Source: Bacteroidales bacterium (GTDB lineage: Bacteria > Bacteroidota > Bacteroidia > Bacteroidales > VadinHA17). From it: DNA of 64,000 nt. This document shows positions 20,467-30,949 of the stretch, piece after piece. A program made the position numbers and the translations under genes. The notes under the pieces were generated by a model. It was not told where the DNA came from and did no database searches. It saw only the letters and a program-made list of their open reading frames with translations. The DNA is taken from positions 57,848 to 121,847 of the forward strand of contig JALONT010000002.1 of NCBI GenBank assembly GCA_025454795.1, given 5' to 3'. Within the stretch, counting starts at the first letter, position 1. Each line of letters starts with the position of its first letter.

Positions 20467-20792
20467 TTTACTTGAAGTTTAAAAATTCAACAAATTATTT
20501 TGAGTATTCGTTTTTTCAATCCTGCAAATATAGAAATATTATTTGTTTAAATTGAAACACTTACATAATAATTTTTTTTTTAAGGTTTTTATTATTGCCT
20601 TAAATACAATGAAATAGATAAATAATTCTATCCTGCTCTCCGGTCATTAATGATAGTAATTCATTTATCCGGAATAATCCTTTTTGATACCCTGCTGCTG
20701 CCTGCCGGGATTTAGTACAAAACTTAATGCACTTATCCACAATGAATCACGAAGAGTCACATAATGTAACACAAAGGTTAATCAACCAGTCG

Positions 20793-20822
20793 TTGCTTTA
20801 AGTGGTTTTTTTCTTAACTTTA
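20793..20822 (+). promoter_or_regulatory. Bacteroidetes-type promoter for ssb
   Basis: TTG (20793-20795), 19-nt spacer, TAACTTTA (20815-20822; consensus TAnnTTTG), 38 bp before the ssb ATG. Confidence 0.55.
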
Positions 20823-20860
20823 CGGTTCTGTTTCCATACTTAACAATAAAATATAACTAT

Positions 20861-21373
20861 ATGTCAATCAATAAAGTCATTCTTGTCGGTAATGTTGGGA
20901 AAGATCCGGTTATCAGGTATTTTGACAAAGGAGTTGCCAAAGCAACTTTCCCACTTGCTACCAGCGAAACTTATACGAACCAGCAGGGGGAGACCATAAC
21001 TTCAACCGAATGGCATAATATTGTTTTATGGCGCTCTCTGGCCGAAGTTGCCGAAAAAACGGTCAAAAAGGGCGCTCAGCTCTATATTGTCGGAAAAATC
21101 AAGACACGCTCATATGTCGATAAAGACGGTAATAACAAATATATTACCGAGATACTGGCTGATACCATCCTGTTACTTGAGAAGAAACAGACACAAACCA
21201 GTTATTCCGGGAAACCGGATGGACCCAGGGATAATCATCATGAGAAAAGCGGATCTTCATCTGCTGTTAATGAACCGGGGGCAACTTATAACCCACCGGA
21301 CGAAACCATTCCCGGTACACCCCTTAGCAACGGAACAGGCAACGGACAGAATGAAGATGACCTGCCTTTCTAG
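20861..21373 (+). CDS. ssb: Single-stranded DNA-binding protein
   Basis: SINKVILVGNVGKDPVIRYFDKG...; acidic C-terminal tip EDDLPF. Confidence 0.96.
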   Translation: MSINKVILVGNVGKDPVIRYFDKGVAKATFPLATSETYTNQQGETITSTEWHNIVLWRSLAEVAEKTVKKGAQLYIVGKIKTRSYVDKDGNNKYITEILADTILLLEKKQTQTSYSGKPDGPRDNHHEKSGSSSAVNEPGATYNPPDETIPGTPLSNGTGNGQNEDDLPF

Positions 21374-21397
21374 ATTATTTTATTAATAGCGATCCAG

Positions 21398-22738
21398 TTG
21401 GAACCAGCATATATATTCTCATTCCTTTCTCTTTCAGAGGTAGTTGTCAACAATCCTGATCTGAAGGTTATTATCGGGTTTATAGTTCTTGCAGGAATGC
21501 TGTTAGGATCAGCCCTTATGTCGGCATCAGAAGTAGCATATTTCTCATTCAGCCCGGATGATATCGAAAATATTAAAACTGCCAGGACAAAAAAATCAAA
21601 GACAGTCCTGAAGCTTTATAAAAATCCGGAAAAACTTCTCAGCACCATACTTGTTGCAAATAATACCATTAATATAACTATCGTACTGTTGGCTGCATTC
21701 ATCAGCTCAAAGTTATTTGACTTCAGCACCAACCCGGTAATCGGATTCATAGTCGAAGCAGTTGTAATTACTTTCCTGCTTCTGTTCTTTGGTGAAATAA
21801 TGCCAAAAGTCTATGCATCAAGGAATAATTTATCCACAGCGCTTTTTATGGCTTATCCCCTGATTTGGCTGCAAAAGTTTTTTACTCCTGTTACTGCATT
21901 ACTGATCCTTTCCTCTTCATTTGTAAAGAGGAGAACCGGTACACGCAGGGCAAATATCAGCATGGACGACCTGTCAGATGCTCTTGAACTGACTTCTGAC
22001 GAACTGGATGAAGATGAAAAGATACTCAAAGGGATAGTAAACTTCGGCAATCTCAATGTAAGTGCCATTATGTGTCCGCGAATGGATGTAACGACAATTG
22101 ATATCAGCTCAGGATTCAACCAGATTATACCAGTCTTAATCAATTCAGGATTTTCAAGGATCCCGGTTTATTCAGAATCGTTCGATAATGTAAAGGGTAT
22201 CTTATATGCGAAGGATGTCCTCCCTTATATGAACAATCCTGATAGTTTTAAATGGCAATCGCTTCTGAGACCCCCATATTTCGTTCCTGAAACAAAAAAG
22301 ATCAACAACCTGCTGAAAGAGTTTCAAATCAAAAAGATACATATGGCCGTGGTTATAGATGAGTATGGAGGGACCTCCGGAATTGTCACTCTCGAGGATA
22401 TTCTGGAAGAGATTGTTGGTGAAATAACCGATGAAAGCGATCAGGATGATTCTCTTTACAGGAAACTCGACGAAAATATTTATGTATTCGAGGGTAAGAT
22501 ATTACTAAATGACTTCTATAAGGTAATGGAGCTTGATGATGATCTGTTTGATGATGTAAGGGGTGAATCAGAAACCCTTGCCGGACTTATTCTTGAGCTT
22601 ACCGGGGAGATACCTGTGAAGGACCAGGCTATTAAGTACAGGAATTTCACTTTCAAGATAGAATCAGCCGACAGGAGAAGGGTCAGACAGATCCGTGTAG
22701 AAATAAACAAAGAACAAGGTGATGCCCGCGAAGAGTAA
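21398..22738 (+). CDS. gldE: Gliding motility-associated protein GldE (CNNM/CBS/CorC-HlyC domains)
   Basis: CNNM TM domain, paired CBS, VVIDEYGGTSGIVTLEDILEEIVGEI; located ssb-gldE-gldD. Confidence 0.9.
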   Translation: MEPAYIFSFLSLSEVVVNNPDLKVIIGFIVLAGMLLGSALMSASEVAYFSFSPDDIENIKTARTKKSKTVLKLYKNPEKLLSTILVANNTINITIVLLAAFISSKLFDFSTNPVIGFIVEAVVITFLLLFFGEIMPKVYASRNNLSTALFMAYPLIWLQKFFTPVTALLILSSSFVKRRTGTRRANISMDDLSDALELTSDELDEDEKILKGIVNFGNLNVSAIMCPRMDVTTIDISSGFNQIIPVLINSGFSRIPVYSESFDNVKGILYAKDVLPYMNNPDSFKWQSLLRPPYFVPETKKINNLLKEFQIKKIHMAVVIDEYGGTSGIVTLEDILEEIVGEITDESDQDDSLYRKLDENIYVFEGKILLNDFYKVMELDDDLFDDVRGESETLAGLILELTGEIPVKDQAIKYRNFTFKIESADRRRVRQIRVEINKEQGDAREE

Positions 22739-23321
22739 TCTGATGATTATAGTCGCCATAATCATACTTTCCGGATGCAGGGAAGTATCTGTTCCGAAAC
22801 CAAAGGGCTTTTTCAGGATTGACATGCCAGCCAGGGAATACACCGTATTCAATGGAAACATAACAAATACAGCAAACTTGCCAATTTCATTCGAATATCC
22901 GGTATATGGTAGTATATCATTAAATAGTAATTATAAATCAGAACCCGGTTGGTTTAATATTGAGTTCCCATCTTACAAAGCAAAGATTTATCTTACATAT
23001 AAGGATTTGACAAGCAACCTTGATACTTTGATGGAAGAGACTTACAGGCTGAATATAAAAAATCACATAACAAAAGCCGATGCAATAAATGAGCTGGTTA
23101 TCAGTGATCCTGATAATCATGTTTATGGGATACTTTATGATCTGAAAGGCAGTACTGCCACTGCAGTGCAGTTTTTTTTAACTGACAGCATAAGTCATTT
23201 TTTAAGAGGTTCCTTATATTTCGAGGCTGAACCAGATCCCGATTCCCTGGCACCGGTAATCAGTTTTTTCAGGGAGGATATCCTTCACATGATAAAAACC
23301 ACTAAATGGAAAAAAGAATAA
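22719..23321 (+). CDS. gldD: Gliding motility lipoprotein GldD
   Basis: Lipobox LSGC, then VPKPKGFFRIDMP; directly after gldE. Confidence 0.9.
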   Translation: MMPAKSNLMIIVAIIILSGCREVSVPKPKGFFRIDMPAREYTVFNGNITNTANLPISFEYPVYGSISLNSNYKSEPGWFNIEFPSYKAKIYLTYKDLTSNLDTLMEETYRLNIKNHITKADAINELVISDPDNHVYGILYDLKGSTATAVQFFLTDSISHFLRGSLYFEAEPDPDSLAPVISFFREDILHMIKTTKWKKE

Positions 23322-23337
23322 AGAATTATCTCTTTTA

Positions 23338-23985
23338 ATGGGCTGTATTACAAAACATATTCTCAACGAATCCACTATCCTGGGTGTTTGGAAGATTGAA
23401 GAAGATATTAACACTCTTCTTAACATGGTTGTACTGGATACCGAGGAGAAGAAAAAATACAGGGTATTCACCAGTACCTCCCGCAAAATGGAGTTCCTCA
23501 GCGTAAGGGCACTGCTTTCGGAATTACTGGGGAGAGATGCAAGAATCGTTTACAACAAGAACAATAAACCATTCTTGCAGGATGGTTCAAGATTCATAAG
23601 CATCTCACATTCTCACAAACTCACCTCAATTCTCTGCAGTTCCAATGAAAGGGTCGGTATTGACCTGGAATGCATGAGCTCCAACATAGGTGCCCTTGCT
23701 TTTAAATTTCTTAACAGGAAGGAGAAAATAACTAAAAACCCTGATGACAGAAAATATCATTTATATATTCACTGGTGCGCCAAAGAATCTCTTTACAAGA
23801 TATGTGACAAAGAGGGGATCAACATCAGAAAAAACATTACTATTGAGCCTTTTGAAGTTAAGGAATCCGGAGAAATAAAGGGCAAAGTACAGACTGATAA
23901 AATAAACGAATCCTTTGATCTTTTTTATTCCAGGTACGACAATTATGCTATAGTGTGGACAAAAAAGAACTATGAAAGCGAATAA
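23338..23985 (+). CDS. 4'-phosphopantetheinyl transferase superfamily protein
   Basis: FISISHSHKLTSILCS, GIDLECM, WCAKESLYK motifs. Confidence 0.85.
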   Translation: MGCITKHILNESTILGVWKIEEDINTLLNMVVLDTEEKKKYRVFTSTSRKMEFLSVRALLSELLGRDARIVYNKNNKPFLQDGSRFISISHSHKLTSILCSSNERVGIDLECMSSNIGALAFKFLNRKEKITKNPDDRKYHLYIHWCAKESLYKICDKEGINIRKNITIEPFEVKESGEIKGKVQTDKINESFDLFYSRYDNYAIVWTKKNYESE

Positions 23986-24700
23986 ATTTCCCGGTAAAAA
24001 GTGCGTTGCACTTCTTCTTGATCCCGATAAGACCAGGGAGAAATCATTGCAGAATATATTACAGATTGCGGAAAATTGCCATACCGACTTTATCATGGCT
24101 GGAGGCAGCCTGACTTTCTCCAGCATTGATCAGATGATCGATGATGTAAGAAAACATTGCAATATCCCGGTAGTTCTTTTTCCAGGTAACCTTTTGCAAC
24201 TGAGTCAGAAAGCAGATATTATATTGCTGCTTTCTCTTATCTCCGGAAGGAATTCCGAACTTCTGATCGGGAATCATGTCATTGCGGCACCATTCCTCAG
24301 GAATGTTAAACACAAGCTCGTTTCGGTTGGGTACATCTTAATCAGCTGTGGATCAAAGACATCTGTAGAGTACATTAGCCAGACTGAAGCTATTCCTTCA
24401 GATAAACCTGATATTGTGGTAGCCACAGCCATGGCTGGTGAAATGCTTGGACTCAGCTTAATATACCTCGAGGCAGGCAGCGGTGCCTCAAATACTATCC
24501 CCCCAGGCATTATAAGGTCAGTCAGGGAGAACATAAACGTTCCCCTGGCAGTTGGTGGCGGCATCAGGAATAAAAAGGAGGTTGAAGAAATATTTAAGGC
24601 AGGCGCTGACCTTATTGTACTTGGCAACGGTTGCGAAAAGAATCCGAACCTTCTGACTGAAGCCTGTTCTGTCAGGGATAAATTCAGGTTATCTGAATAA
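23972..24700 (+). CDS. Geranylgeranylglyceryl/heptaprenylglyceryl phosphate synthase (PcrB/GGGPS family)
   Basis: LLLDPDKT, DFIMAGGSLTFS, YLEAGSGA, PLAVGGGIRNKKEVEEIFKAGADLIVLGNG TIM-barrel motifs. Confidence 0.92.
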   Translation: MKANKFPGKKCVALLLDPDKTREKSLQNILQIAENCHTDFIMAGGSLTFSSIDQMIDDVRKHCNIPVVLFPGNLLQLSQKADIILLLSLISGRNSELLIGNHVIAAPFLRNVKHKLVSVGYILISCGSKTSVEYISQTEAIPSDKPDIVVATAMAGEMLGLSLIYLEAGSGASNTIPPGIIRSVRENINVPLAVGGGIRNKKEVEEIFKAGADLIVLGNGCEKNPNLLTEACSVRDKFRLSE

Positions 24701-26356
24701 TTCGAACAATGGTTCTCCTGTGCATGCGTTGGGATAAGGTATCTTGCAGAGCGATGAGAGAGTTGCTGCAATATCAGTCATATTAACTTTCCTCGTTACT
24801 TCTCCCCTGTTTACTCTCCAGCCATACCAGATCAAAGGGACATGCGAATCATATTCATATTGTGAATTATGGTTCGTTACCTGATCGCTTTCTTTCTCAA
24901 CCCAGCCTGAATTAAGTGTAATAATAACATCACCAGATCTTTGCTGACTGAAATTGTTAATAATCCTTTTCAGATTCCCGTTTCCGAAATCATTGGCTTC
25001 AAAAGCCGAATACGGGTAGGCTGATGCAACTCCGGAAAACTGTACCAGGAACCTTGCAACCTTTTTCTGCATCTCTTCGAGGGGAATCTTTGAATCTTCT
25101 ATCAGCGTCCTGTTAAGAAATATCTGCTTCTCCGTATATCCTTTAACCCAGTCACCCTCACCATAAACAGCATTCAGATAGCTTCTCAGCAAATGCAGTG
25201 CCTGAGTCTGCCTGAAATAACCGGAAGGGATACGATTGCTTTCAAGGATAGCTGGCAATTCGGAAATCCCATGAGCGGATGTGAAATATACCAGTACATT
25301 TTTCTTCCCCAGGCTATCGGTCAGAAATTTCAGGAGATCTTCAATGTCCCTATCAAGTCTGAAAATCGCGTCAGCCATCTCGAACGATGATGGCCCAAAC
25401 CTGTGTCCTACATAATCAGTTGATGTATAGCATATTGAAAGAAAATCTGTTATGTCATCCTTCCCAAGCTCTTCCTTCTCAATCAGGGCCATTGCAAATT
25501 TTGTTGTAAAAGAATTCCCAAACGGTGTTTCTCTGAGGACAGAATAATCGCGGCTTAAACCGCTCCTGTCCCTTGTACTTAGTTTCTTCAGATCATATGG
25601 GAAATAATTCAATCCGCCAAAACCTGATTCGAAAGCATTTGTGTCATGGACACAGCCTGAATAATCTGCCTGAGGCCTCAAAAGCAACCATTGGTTATTG
25701 AGGTATGATTCAGAGTATTTCATTGCATTGAAGTCGGTTACCCAACCCGGCAGAGTATCTGTATAATAACTACTGGACATCATTGTACCACTCTTATTAT
25801 CGTACCAGTATGCACCATCGGCTGCATGTCCGGCTGAAAAAATTACCGGATTCTCCTTAATCCCTACTGCAAAAACCTTTGACTGGCTTCCTGTTGCCAT
25901 CTTAAGTTCATCAGAAAAGGTGGATGACTTAAGATTCACCGGGGAATGAATACCCGCCTCATAACTTCCGCCAACAGGATTTACAGATATATCCTTTGTA
26001 CAATAGATAAGTTCATTTTTTAATGGCAGATACCAGCTATCGGAAGTAATCCCATGATATGCAGGTTCAGCACCAGTCGAAACAGTTGCATGACCCGGGG
26101 CAGACTGCGTCAGCATATACTGGTACGACGCATTCTGAAAAAAAGTTCCCTCGTTTAGCAGCTTCCTGATACCGTTTTCGGAGAATCGACTCCTGAATTT
26201 TTCAATCTGATCATATCTGAGCTGCTCAACTACAATCCCGATAACCAGCTTTGGTTTATCCGGTGGAATATATGCACTTTGTCCGAATGTGCAAGTGTAA
26301 AACAATATTGAAATAAAGAAAAATGCTGTCCTTTTTAATGTCTTTTTTCCATTCAT
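24689..26356 (-). CDS. Alkaline phosphatase family protein (PafA-like)
   Basis: IVVEQLRYDQIEKF, TQSAPGHATVSTGAEPAYHGI, STDYVGHRFGP; ATG at 26356 precedes a signal peptide. Confidence 0.88.
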   Translation of the reverse strand: MNGKKTLKRTAFFFISILFYTCTFGQSAYIPPDKPKLVIGIVVEQLRYDQIEKFRSRFSENGIRKLLNEGTFFQNASYQYMLTQSAPGHATVSTGAEPAYHGITSDSWYLPLKNELIYCTKDISVNPVGGSYEAGIHSPVNLKSSTFSDELKMATGSQSKVFAVGIKENPVIFSAGHAADGAYWYDNKSGTMMSSSYYTDTLPGWVTDFNAMKYSESYLNNQWLLLRPQADYSGCVHDTNAFESGFGGLNYFPYDLKKLSTRDRSGLSRDYSVLRETPFGNSFTTKFAMALIEKEELGKDDITDFLSICYTSTDYVGHRFGPSSFEMADAIFRLDRDIEDLLKFLTDSLGKKNVLVYFTSAHGISELPAILESNRIPSGYFRQTQALHLLRSYLNAVYGEGDWVKGYTEKQIFLNRTLIEDSKIPLEEMQKKVARFLVQFSGVASAYPYSAFEANDFGNGNLKRIINNFSQQRSGDVIITLNSGWVEKESDQVTNHNSQYEYDSHVPLIWYGWRVNRGEVTRKVNMTDIAATLSSLCKIPYPNACTGEPLFELFR

Positions 26357-26467
26357 AAATCTTGTCCTATATTTCTGATAAAATCTAACTTCAAAATAAA
26401 CAAGGTTCAAAAGTAGCTTTTTCAGGCAGAGTAGCAACAATGAAAATAAATAAATGCATACATGCAA

Positions 26468-28165
26468 TTACCTCCTGACTACAACAAACCGGCTCCTGTC
26501 AGTGGCATTTGTTGCTGTGTTGGTGATTATCAGGGAATAGACACCCCTCGGGAAACTGTTAACATCTATTAAAACAGGAATTTCTTCAAATGTATTCTCA
26601 TAATAATCTCTCAGTATCATCCCGATCATGTTGTATATCCTGATATGTACCAAACCATACTGACGGGCAGGAAGTATCACTTTAAAGATATCAAATGCAG
26701 GATTGGGATAGAGCCGCATAACGGGCGTTTCAACAGTGTCTATCGGATTCAGGATGGAGACCATCTCAACCATAACCTCTGTTTTCTGCCCTTCTATAAC
26801 AACCACATTTACAGTTTTATCAATATAACCATTGGCAGTAAACAGAAGATTATATGTACCAGGGGCCAGAAATCTGATGAAACTACCTGTCAGGGTATCA
26901 GAATAAACATGAGAACTATCCTTATCATAGCCGGTGATAAAAATCCTTGCATGAACAGGAGAAAGAGATTCACTATCCTTCACATATCCGTGGATCCCAA
27001 ATAGTGCATTTTCGAGGTAACCAAGCATGGATCTCCAGTTGTATTGCCATAATGAGTTAAGATTTGCAGCAGGAGTTACATGAATATCATCAAGCTCTAT
27101 CGTAACCTCGCGTCCGTGCAACTCATGTGTGACAAAATCCTGCCTTCCTCCATATATTATATACCAGTCAGCTCCGTTAGTAATTCCATTGTCCAGATCT
27201 GTCATATACCCCGGGACTGAATTAACATGAACTGTATCAGCATATTTCCGGCTGATTTGGTAAAACCAGTCATTATCAGCATGCAGCCTGGACCATCTGT
27301 CCCACGGATAATTTACCACTTCGGCTCCGGAATGGAAATTTGCCGAGAGAACAAAATGGTGATTTCTCATAAATTTCATCATATCGAGGGTTTCCTGCTG
27401 CTTAACAGTATTGGGTGTGATGGGATCCGGAAAATTTCTGTTAAGATCATATCCGCTGGCATTATCCCTTGTTGGTGATATTATTTTATCTCCTGTTTTG
27501 TATGTACCATCCGGATTTGCAAGAGGATTGATCCATATTTCAAGATTATCGACAAGGTTAGTAACCCTCGTATCAGACGAATAGTTCTTAAGAAGGTATT
27601 CAGCAAGCCGCAGCATCAGAACAAAACCACCGGTCTCATCGCCATGGATAGTGGATGAATAGAATGTCTCGGGTTCATCCTCCTCTGTGCCGGCATTATC
27701 AGAAATCTTCAGTGCCAGGACAAGCTTCCCGTTAATGCTTGTACCGATAGTATCAAGATGGCATAATGAAGGATACAGGGTACTGAAGCTTTGCATTATT
27801 GAATCATACTGGGTATATGTCGGATAGACATCCCAACCGAGAGCCTGCTTAAAACTTGTTGCTGTAATGATCTTTTTAGAGTCATCACTTTCAATAATCT
27901 GATAATTTATGCTTTGCGCAATAAACCAGTCTAATGTCAGAGGAGAAATGACAATTTCAACAGATTTTCCCTTCACTGAACTTATAGAAATATACTTAGA
28001 AAGATCGACAATGGTTTTTGAATTTTGCACAGAGATTATTATTCTTGCCTGTCCCTGTCTGGCAACTATTTCGCGAAGGTGATTGTTATCAGTAATGTTC
28101 TGGGACTGAGATTCAGAAACAAATAAAGCCAGAACAGATAATATGACAATCAATCGTCTAACCAT
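26468..28165 (-). CDS. Secreted M14 zinc carboxypeptidase with T9SS sorting domain
   Basis: STIHGDETGG (HxxE), DLNRNFPD, SANFHSGAEVVNYPWD; CTD RLYPNPAFDIFKV...GVYSLIITNT. Confidence 0.92.
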   Translation of the reverse strand: MVRRLIVILSVLALFVSESQSQNITDNNHLREIVARQGQARIIISVQNSKTIVDLSKYISISSVKGKSVEIVISPLTLDWFIAQSINYQIIESDDSKKIITATSFKQALGWDVYPTYTQYDSIMQSFSTLYPSLCHLDTIGTSINGKLVLALKISDNAGTEEDEPETFYSSTIHGDETGGFVLMLRLAEYLLKNYSSDTRVTNLVDNLEIWINPLANPDGTYKTGDKIISPTRDNASGYDLNRNFPDPITPNTVKQQETLDMMKFMRNHHFVLSANFHSGAEVVNYPWDRWSRLHADNDWFYQISRKYADTVHVNSVPGYMTDLDNGITNGADWYIIYGGRQDFVTHELHGREVTIELDDIHVTPAANLNSLWQYNWRSMLGYLENALFGIHGYVKDSESLSPVHARIFITGYDKDSSHVYSDTLTGSFIRFLAPGTYNLLFTANGYIDKTVNVVVIEGQKTEVMVEMVSILNPIDTVETPVMRLYPNPAFDIFKVILPARQYGLVHIRIYNMIGMILRDYYENTFEEIPVLIDVNSFPRGVYSLIITNTATNATDRSRFVVVRR

Positions 28166-29262
28166 TAAACATTGAATCGTATATGGATTATATCACCATC
28201 ACCGACAATATAATTCTTCCCTTCAATAAAAAACTTTCCCGATTCCTTACAGGCATGTTCTGATCCAAGAGTTATAAAATCTGTGTATTTCATTACCTCT
28301 GCCCTGATAAATCCTCTCTCAAGGTCGCTATGGATCACTCCTGCTGCCTGAGGAGCAGTCATCCCTTTTTTAATTGTCCATGCCTTAATCTCTTTTGGGC
28401 CGACAGTGAAGAAAGTCTGTAAATTAAGCATTTTATAAGCTGCCCTCACAAGTTTATATACACCCGGTTCCGTCAGACCTGCATCTTTTAAGAACGCCAA
28501 CCGGTCATCAATATTTTCCAGTTCTGCTATTTCAGCTTCAATAGCTCCTGCAATGATCAGTATTTCAACGTATTTGTCTCTCAGAAACTCTTTCACTCTT
28601 TCAACATACGGATTACCGCTGATTGCAGATTTCTCATCCACATTGCAGACGTACATAACCGGTTTCATGGTGAGAAGGAACAAGTCGTCGATGTATTTTT
28701 TATCATCTTCTTTCACCTGTAGAGTCCTGGCGTTATTAAAACCTTCGATATGATCTCTGAAGCGCTGAAGCACTTCCAGCCCATGGGTTGCATCCTTATC
28801 ACCGGTTTTTGCAGCTCTCCGGAGACGTTCGATCTTTTTTTCAACCGATTCAAGATCCTTGACCTGCAATTCAAGGTCAATAGTTTCAAGATCCCTGACC
28901 GGATCTACAGAGCCGTCTATATGTGGCAAAGCTTCATTATCAAAACACCTTAGCACATGAATAAGGGCATCAGTGTTCCTGATATCACCCAGGAATTTGT
29001 TGCCTACACCTTCACCCTTGTTCGACCCCTTTGCAAGCCCGGGAATATCAACTATTTCAACCGTAGTATGGACAATCTTTTCAGTAACCTGATGTTTTTC
29101 AAGCTCATAAAGTCTCTGATCAGGAACCAGTACAACACCCATATTTGACTTGGTTGCACTGAATGCAAATGCATTAGTCTCACCTTTGGTATTTGATATA
29201 CAGTTAAATATTGTAGTTTTACCGACATTGGTTATTCCAATTATTCCGCATTGTAAAGCCAT
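28165..29262 (-). CDS. ychF: Redox-regulated ATPase YchF
   Basis: GIIGITNVGKTTIFN, DIPGLAKGSNKGEGVGNKFL, C-terminal TGS-like domain. Confidence 0.96.
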   Translation of the reverse strand: MALQCGIIGITNVGKTTIFNCISNTKGETNAFAFSATKSNMGVVLVPDQRLYELEKHQVTEKIVHTTVEIVDIPGLAKGSNKGEGVGNKFLGDIRNTDALIHVLRCFDNEALPHIDGSVDPVRDLETIDLELQVKDLESVEKKIERLRRAAKTGDKDATHGLEVLQRFRDHIEGFNNARTLQVKEDDKKYIDDLFLLTMKPVMYVCNVDEKSAISGNPYVERVKEFLRDKYVEILIIAGAIEAEIAELENIDDRLAFLKDAGLTEPGVYKLVRAAYKMLNLQTFFTVGPKEIKAWTIKKGMTAPQAAGVIHSDLERGFIRAEVMKYTDFITLGSEHACKESGKFFIEGKNYIVGDGDIIHIRFNV

Positions 29263-29450
29263 CAGATATCCGGATTAGTATATTTGATTGCAAATTTATC
29301 ATAATTCCAGGGATTATTCAATCTTTACAATTTATCCAGACGGCCAGAGTTTAGAGTACTTTGGGTGCCTGGAGTACTTAGAGTACTTTTTGTTCTTAAC
29401 TTTAAACCTTTGATGGTTCTTTCAATCAAAGAATAAATGCGAGCTTCCTT

Positions 29451-29996
29451 TTGAATAATAATAGCCCGGATAACGATGTAATTCAACTCCTTAAGACAGA
29501 CATAAATAAGGGGTTCAGACTTTTAGTTGAGAAGTACAGCTCAAAACTCTACTGGCATATCCGTCGACTGGTGATACTTCACGAAGATGCTGATGATGCT
29601 CTTCAGAATACCTTTATAAATGTATGGAGAAACATCGGGGAGTTCAGAAATGAGAGCGCCCTCTATACATGGCTTTATGCTATTGCGACAAATGAGGCCC
29701 TGTCACTGATTAACAGGAGAAAAAGGAATGCGGCACTTTCCCTTGATGACCTTGAGAGCTATTTCACCGGATCGATGGAAGGGAGTACATGGTTCGACGG
29801 TGATGAAGCACAGGTGAAATTGCAAAACGCGATATTACAACTTCCTGATAAACAACGTATTGTCTTTAATATGAAATATTTTGAGGAGATGAGCTATGAA
29901 GATATGAGTAAAGTGCTTAAGACCTCAGAAGGGGCATTGAAGGCATCATATCATCATGCTGTAAAAAAAATTGAAAAAATACTGGGAGGAAGTTAA
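29451..29996 (+). CDS. ECF-type sigma factor (TTG start)
   Basis: HEDADDALQNTFINVWRNIGEFRNESALYTWLYAIATNEALSLINRRKR; region 4 QRIVFNMKYFEEMSYEDMSK. Confidence 0.94.
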   Translation: MNNNSPDNDVIQLLKTDINKGFRLLVEKYSSKLYWHIRRLVILHEDADDALQNTFINVWRNIGEFRNESALYTWLYAIATNEALSLINRRKRNAALSLDDLESYFTGSMEGSTWFDGDEAQVKLQNAILQLPDKQRIVFNMKYFEEMSYEDMSKVLKTSEGALKASYHHAVKKIEKILGGS

Positions 29997-30025
29997 ACCT
30001 TTTTCATACTTAACTATCTAACTTA

Positions 30026-30451
30026 GTGATGAAAAACTTAAAAGAAATAAAAGACAGGAATCCTTTCAAAGTGCCGGATAATTACTTTGAAGAGGTAAAC
30101 AGGAAAATCATTTCTTCAACTGACAGATATGAGACTTTTGTACTAAAAAAAGGATTAAGCCACAGAATGAGGCCTCTTCTTTCAGTGGCAGCTGCTGTTG
30201 CTGTACTGATTCTTTTAGGCTATGCAACGATTAAAATTTTCTTTCCTTCAGAAAATTATAAGCAGGTCCCTGAAATTAGCATGCAGGAATTTTCTGATTC
30301 ATATCTTAATGATATTGATGTGCTTACACTTGAGGAATATATTGATCCTATGGCTTTTTATGACAAGGTTCCAGATGTTAGCAACTCGGAAATAATTGAT
30401 TACCTTATGCTTGAAGACGTCGGTTTGAATGAGATTTCTGAACTTCTATAA
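30026..30451 (+). CDS. Hypothetical single-TM protein following the ECF sigma gene
   Basis: One central TM helix; operon position. Confidence 0.6.
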   Translation: MMKNLKEIKDRNPFKVPDNYFEEVNRKIISSTDRYETFVLKKGLSHRMRPLLSVAAAVAVLILLGYATIKIFFPSENYKQVPEISMQEFSDSYLNDIDVLTLEEYIDPMAFYDKVPDVSNSEIIDYLMLEDVGLNEISELL

Positions 30452-30461
30452 AAATAAGGTT

Positions 30462-30923
30462 ATGAAAAGCGGAGCATGTGTTTTAATTGCATTGATGTCA
30501 TTATCAATTATCAGCGTATCTGCCCAGAATCCAAACCGGGAAAGACTGGATTCCTACAGAATTGCATTTTTTACTCAAAAATTAAAGCTTACTCCATATG
30601 AGGCTGAAAAATTCTGGCCTTTATTTAACGACTTACAGGACAGGAAGATTAAAATCCAGCTGGGAAAAATGCAGCTTAACAGAAAAATCAACCAGGAAGC
30701 AGCTACGCTGAGTGATAAGGAAATGACAGAAATGGGTGATAAACTTATTGAGCTTGAAGTCATGGAGGCTGAGCTTTCCAGGACATTTCATAAGAATTTC
30801 AAGGAGGTCCTCCCTCCTGAAAAAGTCCTGAGACTTTATCAGGCGGAGACTCAATACAAGCTGCTGTTACTTAATGAACTAAAGGACAGAAGGCAGGAAA
30901 AAGGCAGTAATTTTAGAAGGTAA
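30462..30923 (+). CDS. Periplasmic Spy/CpxP-like helical protein
   Basis: Signal peptide; charged helices LKLTPYEAEKFWPLFNDLQDRKIKI; start moved to MKSGACVLIAL. Confidence 0.55.
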   Translation: MKSGACVLIALMSLSIISVSAQNPNRERLDSYRIAFFTQKLKLTPYEAEKFWPLFNDLQDRKIKIQLGKMQLNRKINQEAATLSDKEMTEMGDKLIELEVMEAELSRTFHKNFKEVLPPEKVLRLYQAETQYKLLLLNELKDRRQEKGSNFRR

Positions 30924-30949
30924 ACCCGGGGATTCTGAATAAGAACGGA

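Noticed and set aside
20700-20790. tRNA or other small RNA upstream of ssb
   Set aside because: No cloverleaf or conserved T-arm could be found; the text resembles degenerate intergenic repeat.
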